Source of the DNA: Acidobacteriota bacterium
Lineage (GTDB): Bacteria; Acidobacteriota; Terriglobia; Terriglobales; Acidobacteriaceae
Direction of reading: 5' to 3'
DNA length: 64,000 nt
Assembly: GCA_021780075.1 (NCBI GenBank)
Contig: JAJXZL010000032.1
Span: 123,767-187,766 of the forward strand
Below the pieces are notes generated by a model. The model had not been told where the DNA came from, searched no databases, and was given only the letters and a program-made list of their open reading frames with translations. The translations under genes were made by a program, and so were the position numbers. Positions 26,896 through 36,342 of this stretch are shown here, piece after piece. How positions within the stretch are numbered: the first letter of the stretch is position 1; every line of letters begins with the position of its first letter.

Positions 26896-27225
26896 CTACC
26901 AGGAGTGGAAGACGAAAAACGCTGCGGCGACAAGGCACAGGCCGGCAGCTGCATGATTCCAGCGCAGGTGCGAGCCGAAGTAAAACGTGGTGAAGACGGC
27001 GAAGACCACCAACGTGATGATCTCCTGAATCACCTTGAGCTGCACGGGGCTGAAGCGGTCAGCGCCAATGCGGTTGGCCGGAACTTGAAAGCAGTATTCC
27101 AGCAGGGCAATGCTCCAGCTCACCAGGATGACCTTCCACAGCGCCTCGTGACGGAACCGCAGATGCCCGTACCAGGCAAAGGTCATGAAGATGTTGGAGC
27201 AGATGAGAAGAATGATTGTCCACAT
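26896..27225 (-). CDS. DUF486/DMT-like small membrane protein
   Basis: A 109-residue membrane protein with four predicted helices, matching the DUF486 family: LLICSNIFMTFAWYGHLRF at the start, then ILVSWSIALLEYCFQVPANRIG, VIQEIITLVVFAVF and LRWNHAAAGLCLVAAAFFVF. The family resembles half of a drug/metabolite transporter; function is unknown. I chose ATG 27225 because family members start at this point; ATG 27273 would add 16 residues. It converges on trxB. Confidence 0.88.
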   Translation of the reverse strand: MWTIILLICSNIFMTFAWYGHLRFRHEALWKVILVSWSIALLEYCFQVPANRIGADRFSPVQLKVIQEIITLVVFAVFTTFYFGSHLRWNHAAAGLCLVAAAFFVFHSW

Positions 27226-27309
27226 GGTTGGTTTTGAAGCGACCCATAGGGCGAGGGTTGCTGTAACCAGCATAGGGGACTTTCAGCGCATCACGCGAGA
27301 AGAATCGCA

Positions 27310-28047
27310 ATGACTTCGCTTGTGGAAAACCTGGAACGCGTGGAAGCTGCGATTGAAGCAGCTTGCCGCCATGCGGGCCGCGCGCGCAGCGAAGTCGAAC
27401 TGATGGCGGTTTCAAAGACGTATCCGGCGGCGACGATCGCCGAGGCCGCTGCGCTGGGTCTCACGCTCTTTGGCGAAAACCGCGTGCAGGAGTTTGCCAC
27501 CAAGGCATTAAATGCAGCGGCACTGCGCGACGCGTTGCAGAATCCAGCAGTCCGCGTGCATCTCATCGGCCATCTGCAATCGAACAAGGCAGCGCGGGCG
27601 GCGGAGATATTTGACGGGGTAGATTCAGTTGATTCTCTGCGGCTGGCCGAGCGGCTCAACGATGCGGCGGGCAAGCTGGGCAAGCGCCTGCCCGTGCTCA
27701 TCGAGGTGAAGCTGAGCCCCGAAGAGACGAAGGCAGGTCTTGACCCGGAGTCACGCGAAGCAGCGCAACTGCTTGAATCGCTGCCTTCGCTGCATCATCT
27801 GGAAACGCGCGGCCTGATGACGATTGCGCCGTGGGGCGCGCCGGATGACGTGACGCGCGCCTGCTTCCGCAGCCTGCGGCAATGGCGCGATCGCTGGGCG
27901 GCTGCAAATCCCAAACTCAATCTGGATGTGCTCTCGATGGGCATGAGCGGCGATTTCTCGTTGGCCATCGAAGAAGGCGCAACGCGCGTTCGCATTGGCA
28001 CGGCGCTGTTCGGCAAGCGCGCGCCCTACGCAGGGCCACCCGAATGA
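27310..28047 (+). CDS. YggS-family PLP homeostasis protein
   Basis: A 245-residue single-domain PLP-binding protein (PLPBP/YggS). The PLP lysine is K36 in LMAVSKTYPA; also present are FGENRVQEF, HLIGHLQSNKAAR, LMTIAPW and LSMGMSGDF..AIEEGATRVRIGTALFG. These proteins buffer pyridoxal phosphate and affect amino-acid pools; no enzymatic activity is known. It overlaps the next gene by ATGA, the usual yggS-yggU linkage. Confidence 0.94.
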   Translation: MTSLVENLERVEAAIEAACRHAGRARSEVELMAVSKTYPAATIAEAAALGLTLFGENRVQEFATKALNAAALRDALQNPAVRVHLIGHLQSNKAARAAEIFDGVDSVDSLRLAERLNDAAGKLGKRLPVLIEVKLSPEETKAGLDPESREAAQLLESLPSLHHLETRGLMTIAPWGAPDDVTRACFRSLRQWRDRWAAANPKLNLDVLSMGMSGDFSLAIEEGATRVRIGTALFGKRAPYAGPPE

Positions 28048-28355
28048 GCACGGCGATGCTGCGCGAGACGAAAGACGGAGTGACGCTGGCCGTGCGCGCG
28101 CAGCCCGGCGCAAAAAAGACTGCCATCACCGGCATCTACGGCGAGGGAGTAGCGGCGCAGTTGAAGATTGCCGTTCATGCGCCGCCCATTGAAGGTCGCG
28201 CGAACGAAGCGCTGATTGCGTTTCTCGCAGATTTATTCGACTTACCTAAGTCTTCCGTCCAGTTAGTCACCGGCGAGTTATCGCGGAGCAAGGTATTTCT
28301 TCTGCGGGGCGTGACGCCTGCACAGGCAGAGGCCGTGATTGCAAAGAAATCCTGA
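28044..28355 (+). CDS. DUF167/YggU-family protein
   Basis: A 103-residue protein with the YggU pattern: LAVRAQPGAKKTAITG at the start, LKIAVHAPPIEGRANEALIAFLA in the middle and VQLVTGELSRSKVFLL near the end. Its function is unknown although the fold is solved for relatives. ATG 28044 overlaps the YggS stop; upstream in-frame sequence is a shadow of yggS. Confidence 0.9.
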   Translation: MSTAMLRETKDGVTLAVRAQPGAKKTAITGIYGEGVAAQLKIAVHAPPIEGRANEALIAFLADLFDLPKSSVQLVTGELSRSKVFLLRGVTPAQAEAVIAKKS

Positions 28356-28424
28356 TCGCCTCGTAGGATAGGGACCTGCTGGATGGCTATAATCGCTTCC
28401 AGCCAATCGACCGGGGGTCTGTGC

Positions 28425-29843
28425 ATGCACGTAATTCGCTCGAAGCGTATGCGGCTTCTTTTGTCTTCCTATGCACTGCCAGCATTCTTTCTCGTGCTCA
28501 GCGCATTGCTGCTTGCGCAAGCCTCCGCAGAGCAAAAGCACAACCTCGCAGTACAGGGCTACATCACCTCTGTCGATCTGCCAGAGAGCTTCAACATAAA
28601 CGGTGTACGCGTAGTCATGAGCCTGGAAACTGGTTTTGGCCTTGAGAAGGACAAGGTCTTCCACACCGACAGTCCGTTACGCAATGAGATTCAAGTGGGC
28701 GCCTACGTCTTCGTGTTGGGATCCTATGATGATCGCCGAGGAACGGCGACTGCAAGCGCGATTGTGTTCCGTGGTGACTGGGATGAAACGCTGGAAGGAA
28801 TGGGCGTGATTGTCAAGGTCGCCTCCAGCGGGCCGGAGCCGGTGTTTAGCGCAGACGGCTACGACATTCGCATTACGCAGAAGACCGTGACCTCGTTTTC
28901 TGGCAGCCTGAAGTCCCTCAGCGACGTGGGCACAAATGTGTGGATCCGTTATCAAGGCAGACGGGACAAAAGCGGCCAGCTTGTGGCTTCGCAAGCGCAG
29001 TTCCTCTCTCCGAAGCCGACCAAGTTCAAGGCGTTGAAGGGCTGGGAGGTGCGCGATCTGGAATTTCGTCCGCCGATGGCCGCGCTGAAGACCCGCCCTG
29101 CGCAAGACACCGCTGTGCAACCGCCCGACGATGGCGTCGACCAGGAGACGGAATTCACTGAGGATGGATACATCCGGCTGGGCGTGCTGGGCCACATGCA
29201 CAAGATTCCCGCGGACAATGCGCTGCAGACACGCGTTCTCCGCGTGGGGATGCGCGTGGTTCCCACCTACCAGAAGCTGTTGCCCACTGACAACCCGTCG
29301 AAGATTCCTTTTCGTTTTTATGCGTACGACGACGAGAAGCTCCGCTCGGAGCTCTGTGCCAATGGCAGCATTATCCTGGTGCCGATCCAGGTTGTGAAAA
29401 GGCTGCAGAACGACGATCAGCTTGCCGCGGTGTTGGCCGATGGCGTGGCCTTCAACCTGCAAAGGCAATCGGCAAGAATCGTTGCAAACAACCGCGCATT
29501 TCTGGGCGTCCAGGCCGCTGGAGAAGTAGCCGCAGTATTCATTCCCGGCTTGGATCTGGCGGCACTCACGGGCAACAATGTCGCTGCTAGAAAGATCAAA
29601 GAGCGAATGGAGAAACAGCGCGGCCGCATTGCGCTGGAATTGATGACTGATGCGGGATTTGACGCGTGGCAGGCGCCGCAGGCCTGGCGCCTGTTGGAGC
29701 CGAAACATCCGCCCAAGGATCTGGAGTCACTCAGGTATCCGGACTTGAGCTTGTATCAGTTGAGCATCCTGAATCTGCAATATCGGAAAGCAGCGGCCGG
29801 AGTACATGCTGCCATATCCGCAGGGGAAGCAGGAGCGGACTGA
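28425..29843 (+). CDS. Exported protein with degenerate M48-like peptidase domain
   Basis: A 472-residue secreted protein. Signal peptide to about residue 36 (ALLLAQASA). Residues 43-200 form two beta-rich units resembling DUF5666-type OB domains. The C-terminal part follows the M48 metallopeptidase layout: ANGSIILVP..VVKRLQNDDQLAAVLA and later IALELMTDAGFDAWQAPQAW. At the place of the HExxH zinc motif the protein reads ADGVAF (338-343), so it should not bind zinc or cut peptides. ATG 28425 was chosen for GGGGGT about 8 bases upstream. Function unknown; the enzyme-like part may be a binding module. Confidence 0.75.
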   Translation: MHVIRSKRMRLLLSSYALPAFFLVLSALLLAQASAEQKHNLAVQGYITSVDLPESFNINGVRVVMSLETGFGLEKDKVFHTDSPLRNEIQVGAYVFVLGSYDDRRGTATASAIVFRGDWDETLEGMGVIVKVASSGPEPVFSADGYDIRITQKTVTSFSGSLKSLSDVGTNVWIRYQGRRDKSGQLVASQAQFLSPKPTKFKALKGWEVRDLEFRPPMAALKTRPAQDTAVQPPDDGVDQETEFTEDGYIRLGVLGHMHKIPADNALQTRVLRVGMRVVPTYQKLLPTDNPSKIPFRFYAYDDEKLRSELCANGSIILVPIQVVKRLQNDDQLAAVLADGVAFNLQRQSARIVANNRAFLGVQAAGEVAAVFIPGLDLAALTGNNVAARKIKERMEKQRGRIALELMTDAGFDAWQAPQAWRLLEPKHPPKDLESLRYPDLSLYQLSILNLQYRKAAAGVHAAISAGEAGAD

Positions 29844-29853
29844 AGCGGATGCC

Positions 29854-30510
29854 TTAGCGCCCGTGCATCGCCAGCGCGCAGGACAGCGCGTCTTCCGGCT
29901 CCGGGCGCACACGAAAGTCGGCGTGGGCCTCGGCGAAGACGACGCGCCCTTCGCGGTTCATCACGTAGGTTGCAGGCAGGGGCAGTTGCCAGCTTGTCTC
30001 GCCATTCACAAACGGGATGTTGACCAGGATGGAGAGATAGTATTCGCGCAGATATTCGGGCACGGTGTAGACCAGGCCGAACTGCTCGGCCAGCGCGTTG
30101 TCCGGGTCAGTGAGCACGGGAAACGGCAAGCCGTGCTGGCCGGCCATGAAGTCGCTCTGCCGCTGCGTCTGCGGGCCAATGGCGACCATCAGCGCGCCAT
30201 GTTCGCGAATCTGCCCGTAGAGATCGCGCCACGCTTCCAACTCCGTCATGCAATAAGGGCACCAGCGCCCGCGGAAAAACTTGACGACCAGCGGACCAAG
30301 CGCCAGCAGGTCCGCGGAGCGCACCAGCTTGCCGCCTGCGTCTTTCAGCGCGAACTCCGGCGCCAGCGCGCCGACGGGCAGAATGCGCTCTTCAATGCCG
30401 GAGTCAAACAGCTCGGCGATGGCGCGCTCGCCCACGGCCAGCCGGTCGGCCTGCACCAGGTGGCGCGTGTTCGCCGTGATCTCGTCGAGTTGGTCCTGCA
30501 GCGGAGCCAT
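29854..30510 (-). CDS. Peroxiredoxin-like AhpC/TSA family protein
   Basis: A 218-residue cytosolic protein. A helical N-terminal extension (1-45) precedes a thioredoxin-fold domain with the motif FRGRWCPYCMTEL, C84 and C87. The CPYC spacing is that of thioredoxin-like AhpC/TSA proteins and not of typical 2-Cys peroxiredoxins. Such proteins probably reduce hydroperoxides or act as disulfide reductants. It lies 9 bases after ffh on the same strand, so the two may share a message. Confidence 0.88.
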   Translation of the reverse strand: MAPLQDQLDEITANTRHLVQADRLAVGERAIAELFDSGIEERILPVGALAPEFALKDAGGKLVRSADLLALGPLVVKFFRGRWCPYCMTELEAWRDLYGQIREHGALMVAIGPQTQRQSDFMAGQHGLPFPVLTDPDNALAEQFGLVYTVPEYLREYYLSILVNIPFVNGETSWQLPLPATYVMNREGRVVFAEAHADFRVRPEPEDALSCALAMHGR

Positions 30511-30519
30511 GTGTCTCTC

Positions 30520-31911
30520 TTACCGCCCGAACTTCTGCCTGCCCATGCCGAGCGCGCCCATGCCGCCGCGCATCATCTGCTTTGCCAGGCCGCCCTTGCC
30601 CATCTGCTTGAACATCTTCGCCATCTGCGCGTATTGCCTCAGCAGCATGTTCACGTCCTGCACCGTCGTGCCCGAGCCTGCGGCAATCCGCTTGCGCCGC
30701 GAGCCGGAGATGATCTCGTGGTTGTGGCGCTCCTTCGGCGTCATCGAATTGATGATGGCCTCAAGGCGCACAAACTGCTTTTCATCCACGTGCTGCGCGG
30801 CCTGCTGCATGCCCGCGAAGGGGCCGACAGACGGCAGCATCTTGAGGATGCTTTCCATCGAACCCAGCTTCTTGATCTGGCGCAACTGGTCGCGGAAGTC
30901 TTCCAGCGAAAAGCCGTCGCCGAGCAGTGCCTTCTTCGCGAACTCCTCTGACTTCTTGCGGTCCAGCGTGGACTCGGCCTTCTCGATCAGCGACATCATG
31001 TCGCCCATGCCCAGAATGCGGCCCACGATGCGGTCGGGATGGAAGGGCTCGAAGGCGTCCGACTTTTCTCCCACGCCGATGAACTTGATGGGCTGGCCGG
31101 TCACATGGCGAATCGACAGGGCAGCGCCGCCGCGCGCATCGCCGTCCATCTTGGTGAGGACGACGCCGGTCAAACCGAGGCGGGAATGAAAATCCTGCGC
31201 GGAGTTGACGGCGTCCTGGCCAGTCATGGAGTCGGCCACGAACAGAATCTCCTGCGGATTGAGCAGCTTTTTCAGCCGCACCATCTCGTCCATCAGGTCT
31301 TCGTCAATGTGCAGCCGGCCGGCGGTGTCCACAATGAGCGTGTCGCAGCCCATGTTGCGCGCCTCGCGGCGGGCCTCCTGCGCCAGCCGCTCCACGAGCG
31401 CGGAACCGGCAGGCTCGCCCTTCAGGTCGCCCTCGTAAAGCTTCGCGTCAATCGACTTGGCAACGACCTTGAGCTGCTCACGCGCCGCCGGGCGATACAC
31501 GTCGACGGAAACAAGCATGGGCCGATGCCCACCCTTCTTGAGCCACGCCGCCAGCTTGCCGCTTGTCGTCGTTTTGCCCGAGCCCTGCAGGCCCGCCATG
31601 AGGATGACCGTGGGCGGCTGCGAGGCGAATTTGAAGCGCGCCGTGTCCCTGCCCAGCAACTCGATCAGTTCATCGCGCACAATCTTGATGACCTGCTCGG
31701 AGGGCGAAAGCGCTGTAAGCACTTCCGTTCCCACGGCTTTGGCGCGGATGTGCTCAATCAGGTCCTTGACAACGTTGAGGTTGACGTCGGCTTCAAGCAG
31801 CGCCACGCGGATCTCGCGCAGCGCCTCGGTAATGTTCTCTTCCGTGAGCGTGCCCTGGCCGCGCAGGGTCTTAAAGGCCCGCTGAAGTTTATCTGTAAGG
31901 TTTTCAAACAT
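30520..31911 (-). CDS. ffh: Signal recognition particle protein Ffh
   Basis: A 463-residue GTPase. N domain (1-85), G domain with GLQGSGKTTTSGKLA, DVYRPAAREQL, DTAGRLH, TKMDGDARGGAAL and GVGEKSDAFEPFHP, then the methionine-rich M domain from about 300 (MMSLIEKAES, SMTPKERHN, GSGTTVQDVN, ending in a Met/Gly-rich tail). It binds 4.5S RNA and signal sequences of nascent membrane proteins and delivers them to FtsY. The 4.5S RNA gene is not visible here. Confidence 0.96.
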   Translation of the reverse strand: MFENLTDKLQRAFKTLRGQGTLTEENITEALREIRVALLEADVNLNVVKDLIEHIRAKAVGTEVLTALSPSEQVIKIVRDELIELLGRDTARFKFASQPPTVILMAGLQGSGKTTTSGKLAAWLKKGGHRPMLVSVDVYRPAAREQLKVVAKSIDAKLYEGDLKGEPAGSALVERLAQEARREARNMGCDTLIVDTAGRLHIDEDLMDEMVRLKKLLNPQEILFVADSMTGQDAVNSAQDFHSRLGLTGVVLTKMDGDARGGAALSIRHVTGQPIKFIGVGEKSDAFEPFHPDRIVGRILGMGDMMSLIEKAESTLDRKKSEEFAKKALLGDGFSLEDFRDQLRQIKKLGSMESILKMLPSVGPFAGMQQAAQHVDEKQFVRLEAIINSMTPKERHNHEIISGSRRKRIAAGSGTTVQDVNMLLRQYAQMAKMFKQMGKGGLAKQMMRGGMGALGMGRQKFGR

Positions 31912-32006
31912 AGCTCAACTTCAAGTGTATCGCGGTCCTGCGCGGACGGCGGACGGCGCTTGCGCGCCCTGATCAGGTAAAGATCGCCCACTCACGAAAG
32001 GTGCGA

Positions 32007-33416
32007 CTATTCAGCCGGTGCAACGAGGTACTGCTCCAGCTTGCCGTCGGGGTAGGTGTAGGTGGTCAGCATCAGCGTCTGGCCGGGATAGACGATGCGG
32101 AAGGCGCGGAAGGTCATGCCGCCGCGCAGGGTCTCGCGCACCTGGTGGAAGATGAGCGGCTCGCCCAGCGGCGCGAGGCTGCTTTTGAAGTCGGCGATGG
32201 CCTCCGGCGTGAAGTAGTCGCTCAGGTTCGGCGCCAGCAGGCTGCGGTCAATCTGGCCCTTCTGCAGGCCGCGATAGATGTCCAATGCCTGCTGTTCGGT
32301 GGGCTTCAGCGGATATCCGGCAACCACAGGGGCGGCCAGGCGCGCGATGGTCGAGGCCGCGCCAACGGCGTCCTGGTTGGTGAGCACGGCAACCGCCGCG
32401 CCGTCATCGATGAGCACTTCATTGTCCGACACAAAGCCCGACACCTCGCCCGAGTGCGCAATCACGCGGTGGCCGTCGCTCTCCATCACCTGCACGCCCA
32501 GGCCATAGTCCGTTCCCTTGCCGTTTTTCAGCTTCACCTCGGTGAACATTGTTTTGTAGCTTTCCGGCGAAAGAATTGACTTGGCGAGCATGCTCTCGTC
32601 CCACAGCGCCAGGTCGTGCGCGGTCATGGCCAGCTCACCCGCGGCAAACATCCAGCCGCGGCCCTCCTTGGGCGCCACGCGCAGCGGGCCAAGGGCGTGC
32701 CGATAGTAGGCTGTCGCATCGGTCTGCGTTAGCTTGTCCTGGTCGGAGTTCCACACGGATTTCATGTCGAGCGGATGAAAAATATGTTTGCCGAGAAAGT
32801 CCATCAGCTTCTCGCCGCTGACCTTTTCAACAATCGCGCCGGCAATCACGTAGTTCGTGTTGGAGTACTGCCACTGCGTGCCGGGCTCAAAGTCCAGTGG
32901 CTTTTTGGCCCATGTGTCGAGAATCTTCTGGGCACTCTCGGGCTTGAGCATGGGCGTCATCACATAGTCTTCGGGCCAGTAGTCCTGGTAGCCGGAGGTG
33001 TGCGAGAGAATTTCGCGGATGGTGACGTCATTGCCGCGCGTCAGGCCGGGCACGTACTTGCCCACCGCGTCGTCAAGGCTCAGCTTGCCCTGCTCCTGCA
33101 GCAGCAGAATCGCAGCGGCGGTAAATTGCTTGCTGATGGAGCCGATGGAGTAGCGCATCTGCGGCGTGGCGGCCACGGGGGGCTGGAGGCGCGCCCTGCC
33201 GTAGGCATGCGTATACACCAGCTTGCCGTGCTGCACGATGGCGACTGAAGCCGAGGGGACGCCGGTCTGTTGAAGTACCTGCGTGGCGATGCGGTCGATT
33301 CTGTTCTTGAGTGCGGGGTCAACGGTGTCCACGGTTTGCGCAGAGAGCGCGAAAGGCAGCAGGGCGACAGCGGCCAGCAGAGAAAAGCAGCAAGAGTGCC
33401 GGAAGATACGGAACAT
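32007..33416 (-). CDS. Exported serine hydrolase (beta-lactamase/PBP-like, family S12)
   Basis: A 469-residue protein with a signal peptide (1-27, ending ALSAQ). The penicillin-binding fold motifs are SxxK at S93-K96 (SISK), YSN at 184-186 and HSG in VIAHSGEVSG. The C-terminal 100 residues form an extra beta domain. Family members include D-aminopeptidases, esterases and class C-like enzymes; true beta-lactamase activity is not implied. AAGGAG stands 12 bases before ATG 33416; ATG 33452 is less likely. Confidence 0.9.
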   Translation of the reverse strand: MFRIFRHSCCFSLLAAVALLPFALSAQTVDTVDPALKNRIDRIATQVLQQTGVPSASVAIVQHGKLVYTHAYGRARLQPPVAATPQMRYSIGSISKQFTAAAILLLQEQGKLSLDDAVGKYVPGLTRGNDVTIREILSHTSGYQDYWPEDYVMTPMLKPESAQKILDTWAKKPLDFEPGTQWQYSNTNYVIAGAIVEKVSGEKLMDFLGKHIFHPLDMKSVWNSDQDKLTQTDATAYYRHALGPLRVAPKEGRGWMFAAGELAMTAHDLALWDESMLAKSILSPESYKTMFTEVKLKNGKGTDYGLGVQVMESDGHRVIAHSGEVSGFVSDNEVLIDDGAAVAVLTNQDAVGAASTIARLAAPVVAGYPLKPTEQQALDIYRGLQKGQIDRSLLAPNLSDYFTPEAIADFKSSLAPLGEPLIFHQVRETLRGGMTFRAFRIVYPGQTLMLTTYTYPDGKLEQYLVAPAE

Positions 33417-33485
33417 GACGAGACTGGACTCCTTCCACCGGAATGGTATCAATTCGGCGCGGCAGCGGCTGAATCGGCGGAGGAA

Positions 33486-35510
33486 TCAGGCGATGCAGGC
33501 GAGGGTGAGCACGGTGATGTCGTCTTCCTGGCCCCATCGCTGGGCGGCTTCGGCGATTGCGGCGGCGGGCTGATTGCTGATTTCTTCAGCGCGCTCGAAG
33601 CCGAAGAGTTCGCGCTTGCCGTTGGTGGCCTCGATGACACCATCGGAGATGAAGGTGAGGTGGTCGCCGAGAGCGAGCTTGTGGTGCGATTCCTCATAGC
33701 TGCTCTCGGCGGCAATAGCCAGCGGCAGGCCGGACGCGACGGTCATTTCTTTGCCATTTCGATAAGGAGATAAGTGGCCAGCGTTGGCGATGGTCATGGT
33801 GCCGTCGGCTGCGATGGATGCGACGGCGCAGGTGGCGAAGCCGCTGATTTGTCCGTGCAGGACGCGGTTGAGATAGGCGAGCACTTCCGCTGGCGCTCGC
33901 ACAGCGCAGCCGCGCAGCGCGCCGACGATGGCGCTGACGGTCATGGCGGCTTTCAGGCCCTTGCCACTGACGTCACCCACGACAATCAGCAAGGAACCAT
34001 CCTCGCCGGGCCGCACCTGAAAGAAGTCGCCGCCGACGCTGCTCGCAGGAAGATAAACGCTTTCCACTGCAAAGCCGGGCGTGATGGTGGCCGCCGCAGG
34101 AACCAGCAGCGACTGCACCTGGCGCGCCTGCTCCATTTCCACTTTCCACTGCTCGCGCAGACGCTGCGTGTGCAAAAAGCGACGAAACGTAAGAATGGTG
34201 ATGATGCCGAGCAAGAGCATGCTGGCGATTTGAGCGAGACTCAATTCGTATCCAAACGGGACAAATGATACAGGGGCATGCAATACCAGAAGCTCTTCCT
34301 GATAGAGCGAGATCGCCGCCAGCACGACGGCGGGCAACGCCATCCACCCTTCGGTGGGGTCTTTGCGGATGCCTTGGTACGTTACCCAGACAATCAGCGC
34401 TCCAAGCAGGAGTTTGCATGTCACTGTGACAGGTAACAGCCAGACCTCGGCGTGGACGGGAACGGCACGCCCATAGAGCGGCGCCCGCAGCATGGCGACG
34501 CCCAGAGCCAGCAGCAGCACCAGCGGCCACACCAGGCGATGGAGGCGGGCAATTTTGCCGAGCCGGAACCAATGCGCCCAGAAGAGCACCCACATGCCGA
34601 TGATGACCGGAGCCAAAACTGCGTCCTGAAAAAAGATTGTTGTATTTCCAGCTGTCCAGGTGGTGTAGTAGGCCAACACCGTGGTGATCGAATCATAGAA
34701 GAGGGTGGCTATCCAGATAAGGCCCAGCCACAGATAGGCGGGCTCGCCGCGATCCAGTCCATGGAGTGTGAACGCCACCAGCAAGGCCACCAGCAAAATT
34801 GCTCCTTCAAGAAAAGCGCTGGCAAGCGCTCGATTCAAATCTTCCTGGCCCAGGAGCAGCAGGGTGTGAATGGCAGGATCTAATCCCAGTACCGGCGTTC
34901 CCTGCATACCGCCTGCATCTGGATAGGTCAGCATTGTGGAAGGGTCCATCCACATGCGGATGGCAATGAGCATCGTGCCACCTTTCCGGGCATCGATCCC
35001 GGCAGGCAAAGAGAAGACCCGCATCTGGGTGAGAAACGGGGTGACGCTCTGAGGCTTGAAGCGGCCGAATTCCCCGATGTATTGCCCATTCACGTACACC
35101 TGGTAAGCATCAGCGACACTCTCTGGCATCTTGAGGGCCAGCCTGGCGTTTGCCGCGGGCATCTGGTCTGGGGGAGCCCCCTGCAAGTTGAATCGCAGAC
35201 GGTACCAGGCATAGCCCGAGTATCCAGCGTAGCCCCGAGCCGTCCATCCCAGCACAAAGCCCCTGCTGCCAAGGAAGGGAACCACAGATCCCGGCACCGG
35301 CTTCAGATCCATCGTGTCCCATGCGGAGTCGTCGAAGTTGGGATCCGCCCATTGAGGTTTGTCGCCGACATGAAATTTCCACGGGCCGGTGAGGGCGACT
35401 ACGGACTGGCCGAGCATGACGGGCACGGCGTTTGGCGGCGTCTCTTGCGAGCGGAGTCCAGCGCAGGCTGAAATCATGAGGAACAGAGCCAGCAGGTCGC
35501 TCTTCTTCAT
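33486..35510 (-). CDS. Membrane-bound PP2C-type (SpoIIE) serine phosphatase with sensory domain
   Basis: A 674-residue signalling protein. Signal peptide (1-21), then an extracellular jelly-roll-like domain with galactose-binding/7TMR-DISM flavour (about 30-195, e.g. GPWKFHVGD, WYRLRFNLQG, YVNGQYIGEFGRF), seven membrane helices (about 225-445), a coiled segment and a cytosolic PP2C SpoIIE-type phosphatase (about 465-674). Metal residues lie in GGDFFQV (D495) and VGDVSGKG (D513). It would dephosphorylate an anti-anti-sigma or similar partner in response to an outside ligand. GGAGG lies 9 bases before ATG. It is divergent from the carbonic anhydrase gene. Confidence 0.88.
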   Translation of the reverse strand: MKKSDLLALFLMISACAGLRSQETPPNAVPVMLGQSVVALTGPWKFHVGDKPQWADPNFDDSAWDTMDLKPVPGSVVPFLGSRGFVLGWTARGYAGYSGYAWYRLRFNLQGAPPDQMPAANARLALKMPESVADAYQVYVNGQYIGEFGRFKPQSVTPFLTQMRVFSLPAGIDARKGGTMLIAIRMWMDPSTMLTYPDAGGMQGTPVLGLDPAIHTLLLLGQEDLNRALASAFLEGAILLVALLVAFTLHGLDRGEPAYLWLGLIWIATLFYDSITTVLAYYTTWTAGNTTIFFQDAVLAPVIIGMWVLFWAHWFRLGKIARLHRLVWPLVLLLALGVAMLRAPLYGRAVPVHAEVWLLPVTVTCKLLLGALIVWVTYQGIRKDPTEGWMALPAVVLAAISLYQEELLVLHAPVSFVPFGYELSLAQIASMLLLGIITILTFRRFLHTQRLREQWKVEMEQARQVQSLLVPAAATITPGFAVESVYLPASSVGGDFFQVRPGEDGSLLIVVGDVSGKGLKAAMTVSAIVGALRGCAVRAPAEVLAYLNRVLHGQISGFATCAVASIAADGTMTIANAGHLSPYRNGKEMTVASGLPLAIAAESSYEESHHKLALGDHLTFISDGVIEATNGKRELFGFERAEEISNQPAAAIAEAAQRWGQEDDITVLTLACIA

Positions 35511-35702
35511 GCGATGGCCGCCTCCAAAGAGGTCGCGCGCACAGGCGGCGAGCGAACGCAGGCCGCGTAGACGAGCCCGAAAAACCGGATGCCGGGGAAG
35601 TGGCGGCGGTTTGGCATGGCCCCAACTATATCGCAGAGTAGGACCGTGACGGGAGAATAAGTTAGGCTGAAACTGAGTGCTTTGAAAGCGGGTAAATGCG
35701 AT

Positions 35703-36320
35703 ATGCAAAAGTTGTTGGAAGGGCACAGTAAGTTTCTCGCCGAGGTGTTTCCGCGGCGGCGGGCGGAGTTTCATCTGCTGGCGGAGTCGCAGGCTCCAGC
35801 CTGGCTCTTTATCACCTGCTCGGATTCACGCATTGTGCCGGACATGATTCTCGGCACCGATCCCGGAGACCTGTTCATCACCCGCAACGCGGGCAATGTA
35901 ATCCCGGTGACGATCAATGACGTGGACGGCTGCACGGCCACCATCGAGTACGCGGTGGAGGTGCTGAAGGTGAAGCACGCCATCCTCTGCGGCCACTCCG
36001 ACTGCGGCGCGATGAAGGCGGCGCTGAACAAGACGGGCCTCGACAACCTGCCCAAGGCCAGCCGCTGGCTGCACCATGTCGAAGAGGCCTTCAACCATCG
36101 CCAGCCGCTGAACCCTGCCGAGGGCGACAGCGCCGAGCTTGCCTCGCTGATCCGCGGCAACGTGGTGGCGCAGTTGATGAATCTGCGTGCGCAGCCTGCC
36201 GTCATCCACGCCATCGGCGAGGGCCGCCTCACTGTGCACGGCTGGTACTACGACATCCTTTCAGGGCACATCGAGGAGTACGACGAGGAGAAGAAGCGGT
36301 TTTTCCCGCTGCTGGGGTGA
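35703..36320 (+). CDS. Beta-class carbonic anhydrase
   Basis: A 205-residue zinc enzyme interconverting CO2 and bicarbonate. Zinc ligands C39, H98 and C101 lie in ITCSDSRI and LCGHSDCGAM; D41 and R43 form the catalytic dyad. The order RNAGNVIP, then the helix, then GHSDCGA is typical of bacterial beta enzymes. ATG 35703 was chosen; a TTG 21 bases upstream is in frame. No signal peptide. It stands alone, divergent from the phosphatase gene. Confidence 0.94.
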   Translation: MQKLLEGHSKFLAEVFPRRRAEFHLLAESQAPAWLFITCSDSRIVPDMILGTDPGDLFITRNAGNVIPVTINDVDGCTATIEYAVEVLKVKHAILCGHSDCGAMKAALNKTGLDNLPKASRWLHHVEEAFNHRQPLNPAEGDSAELASLIRGNVVAQLMNLRAQPAVIHAIGEGRLTVHGWYYDILSGHIEEYDEEKKRFFPLLG

Positions 36321-36342
36321 GGGCGGATGCGGCTTGACCTTG

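Noticed and set aside
29806..31980. Long plus-strand frames (381 and 313 codons)
   Set aside because: Antisense to peroxiredoxin and ffh, which are certain.
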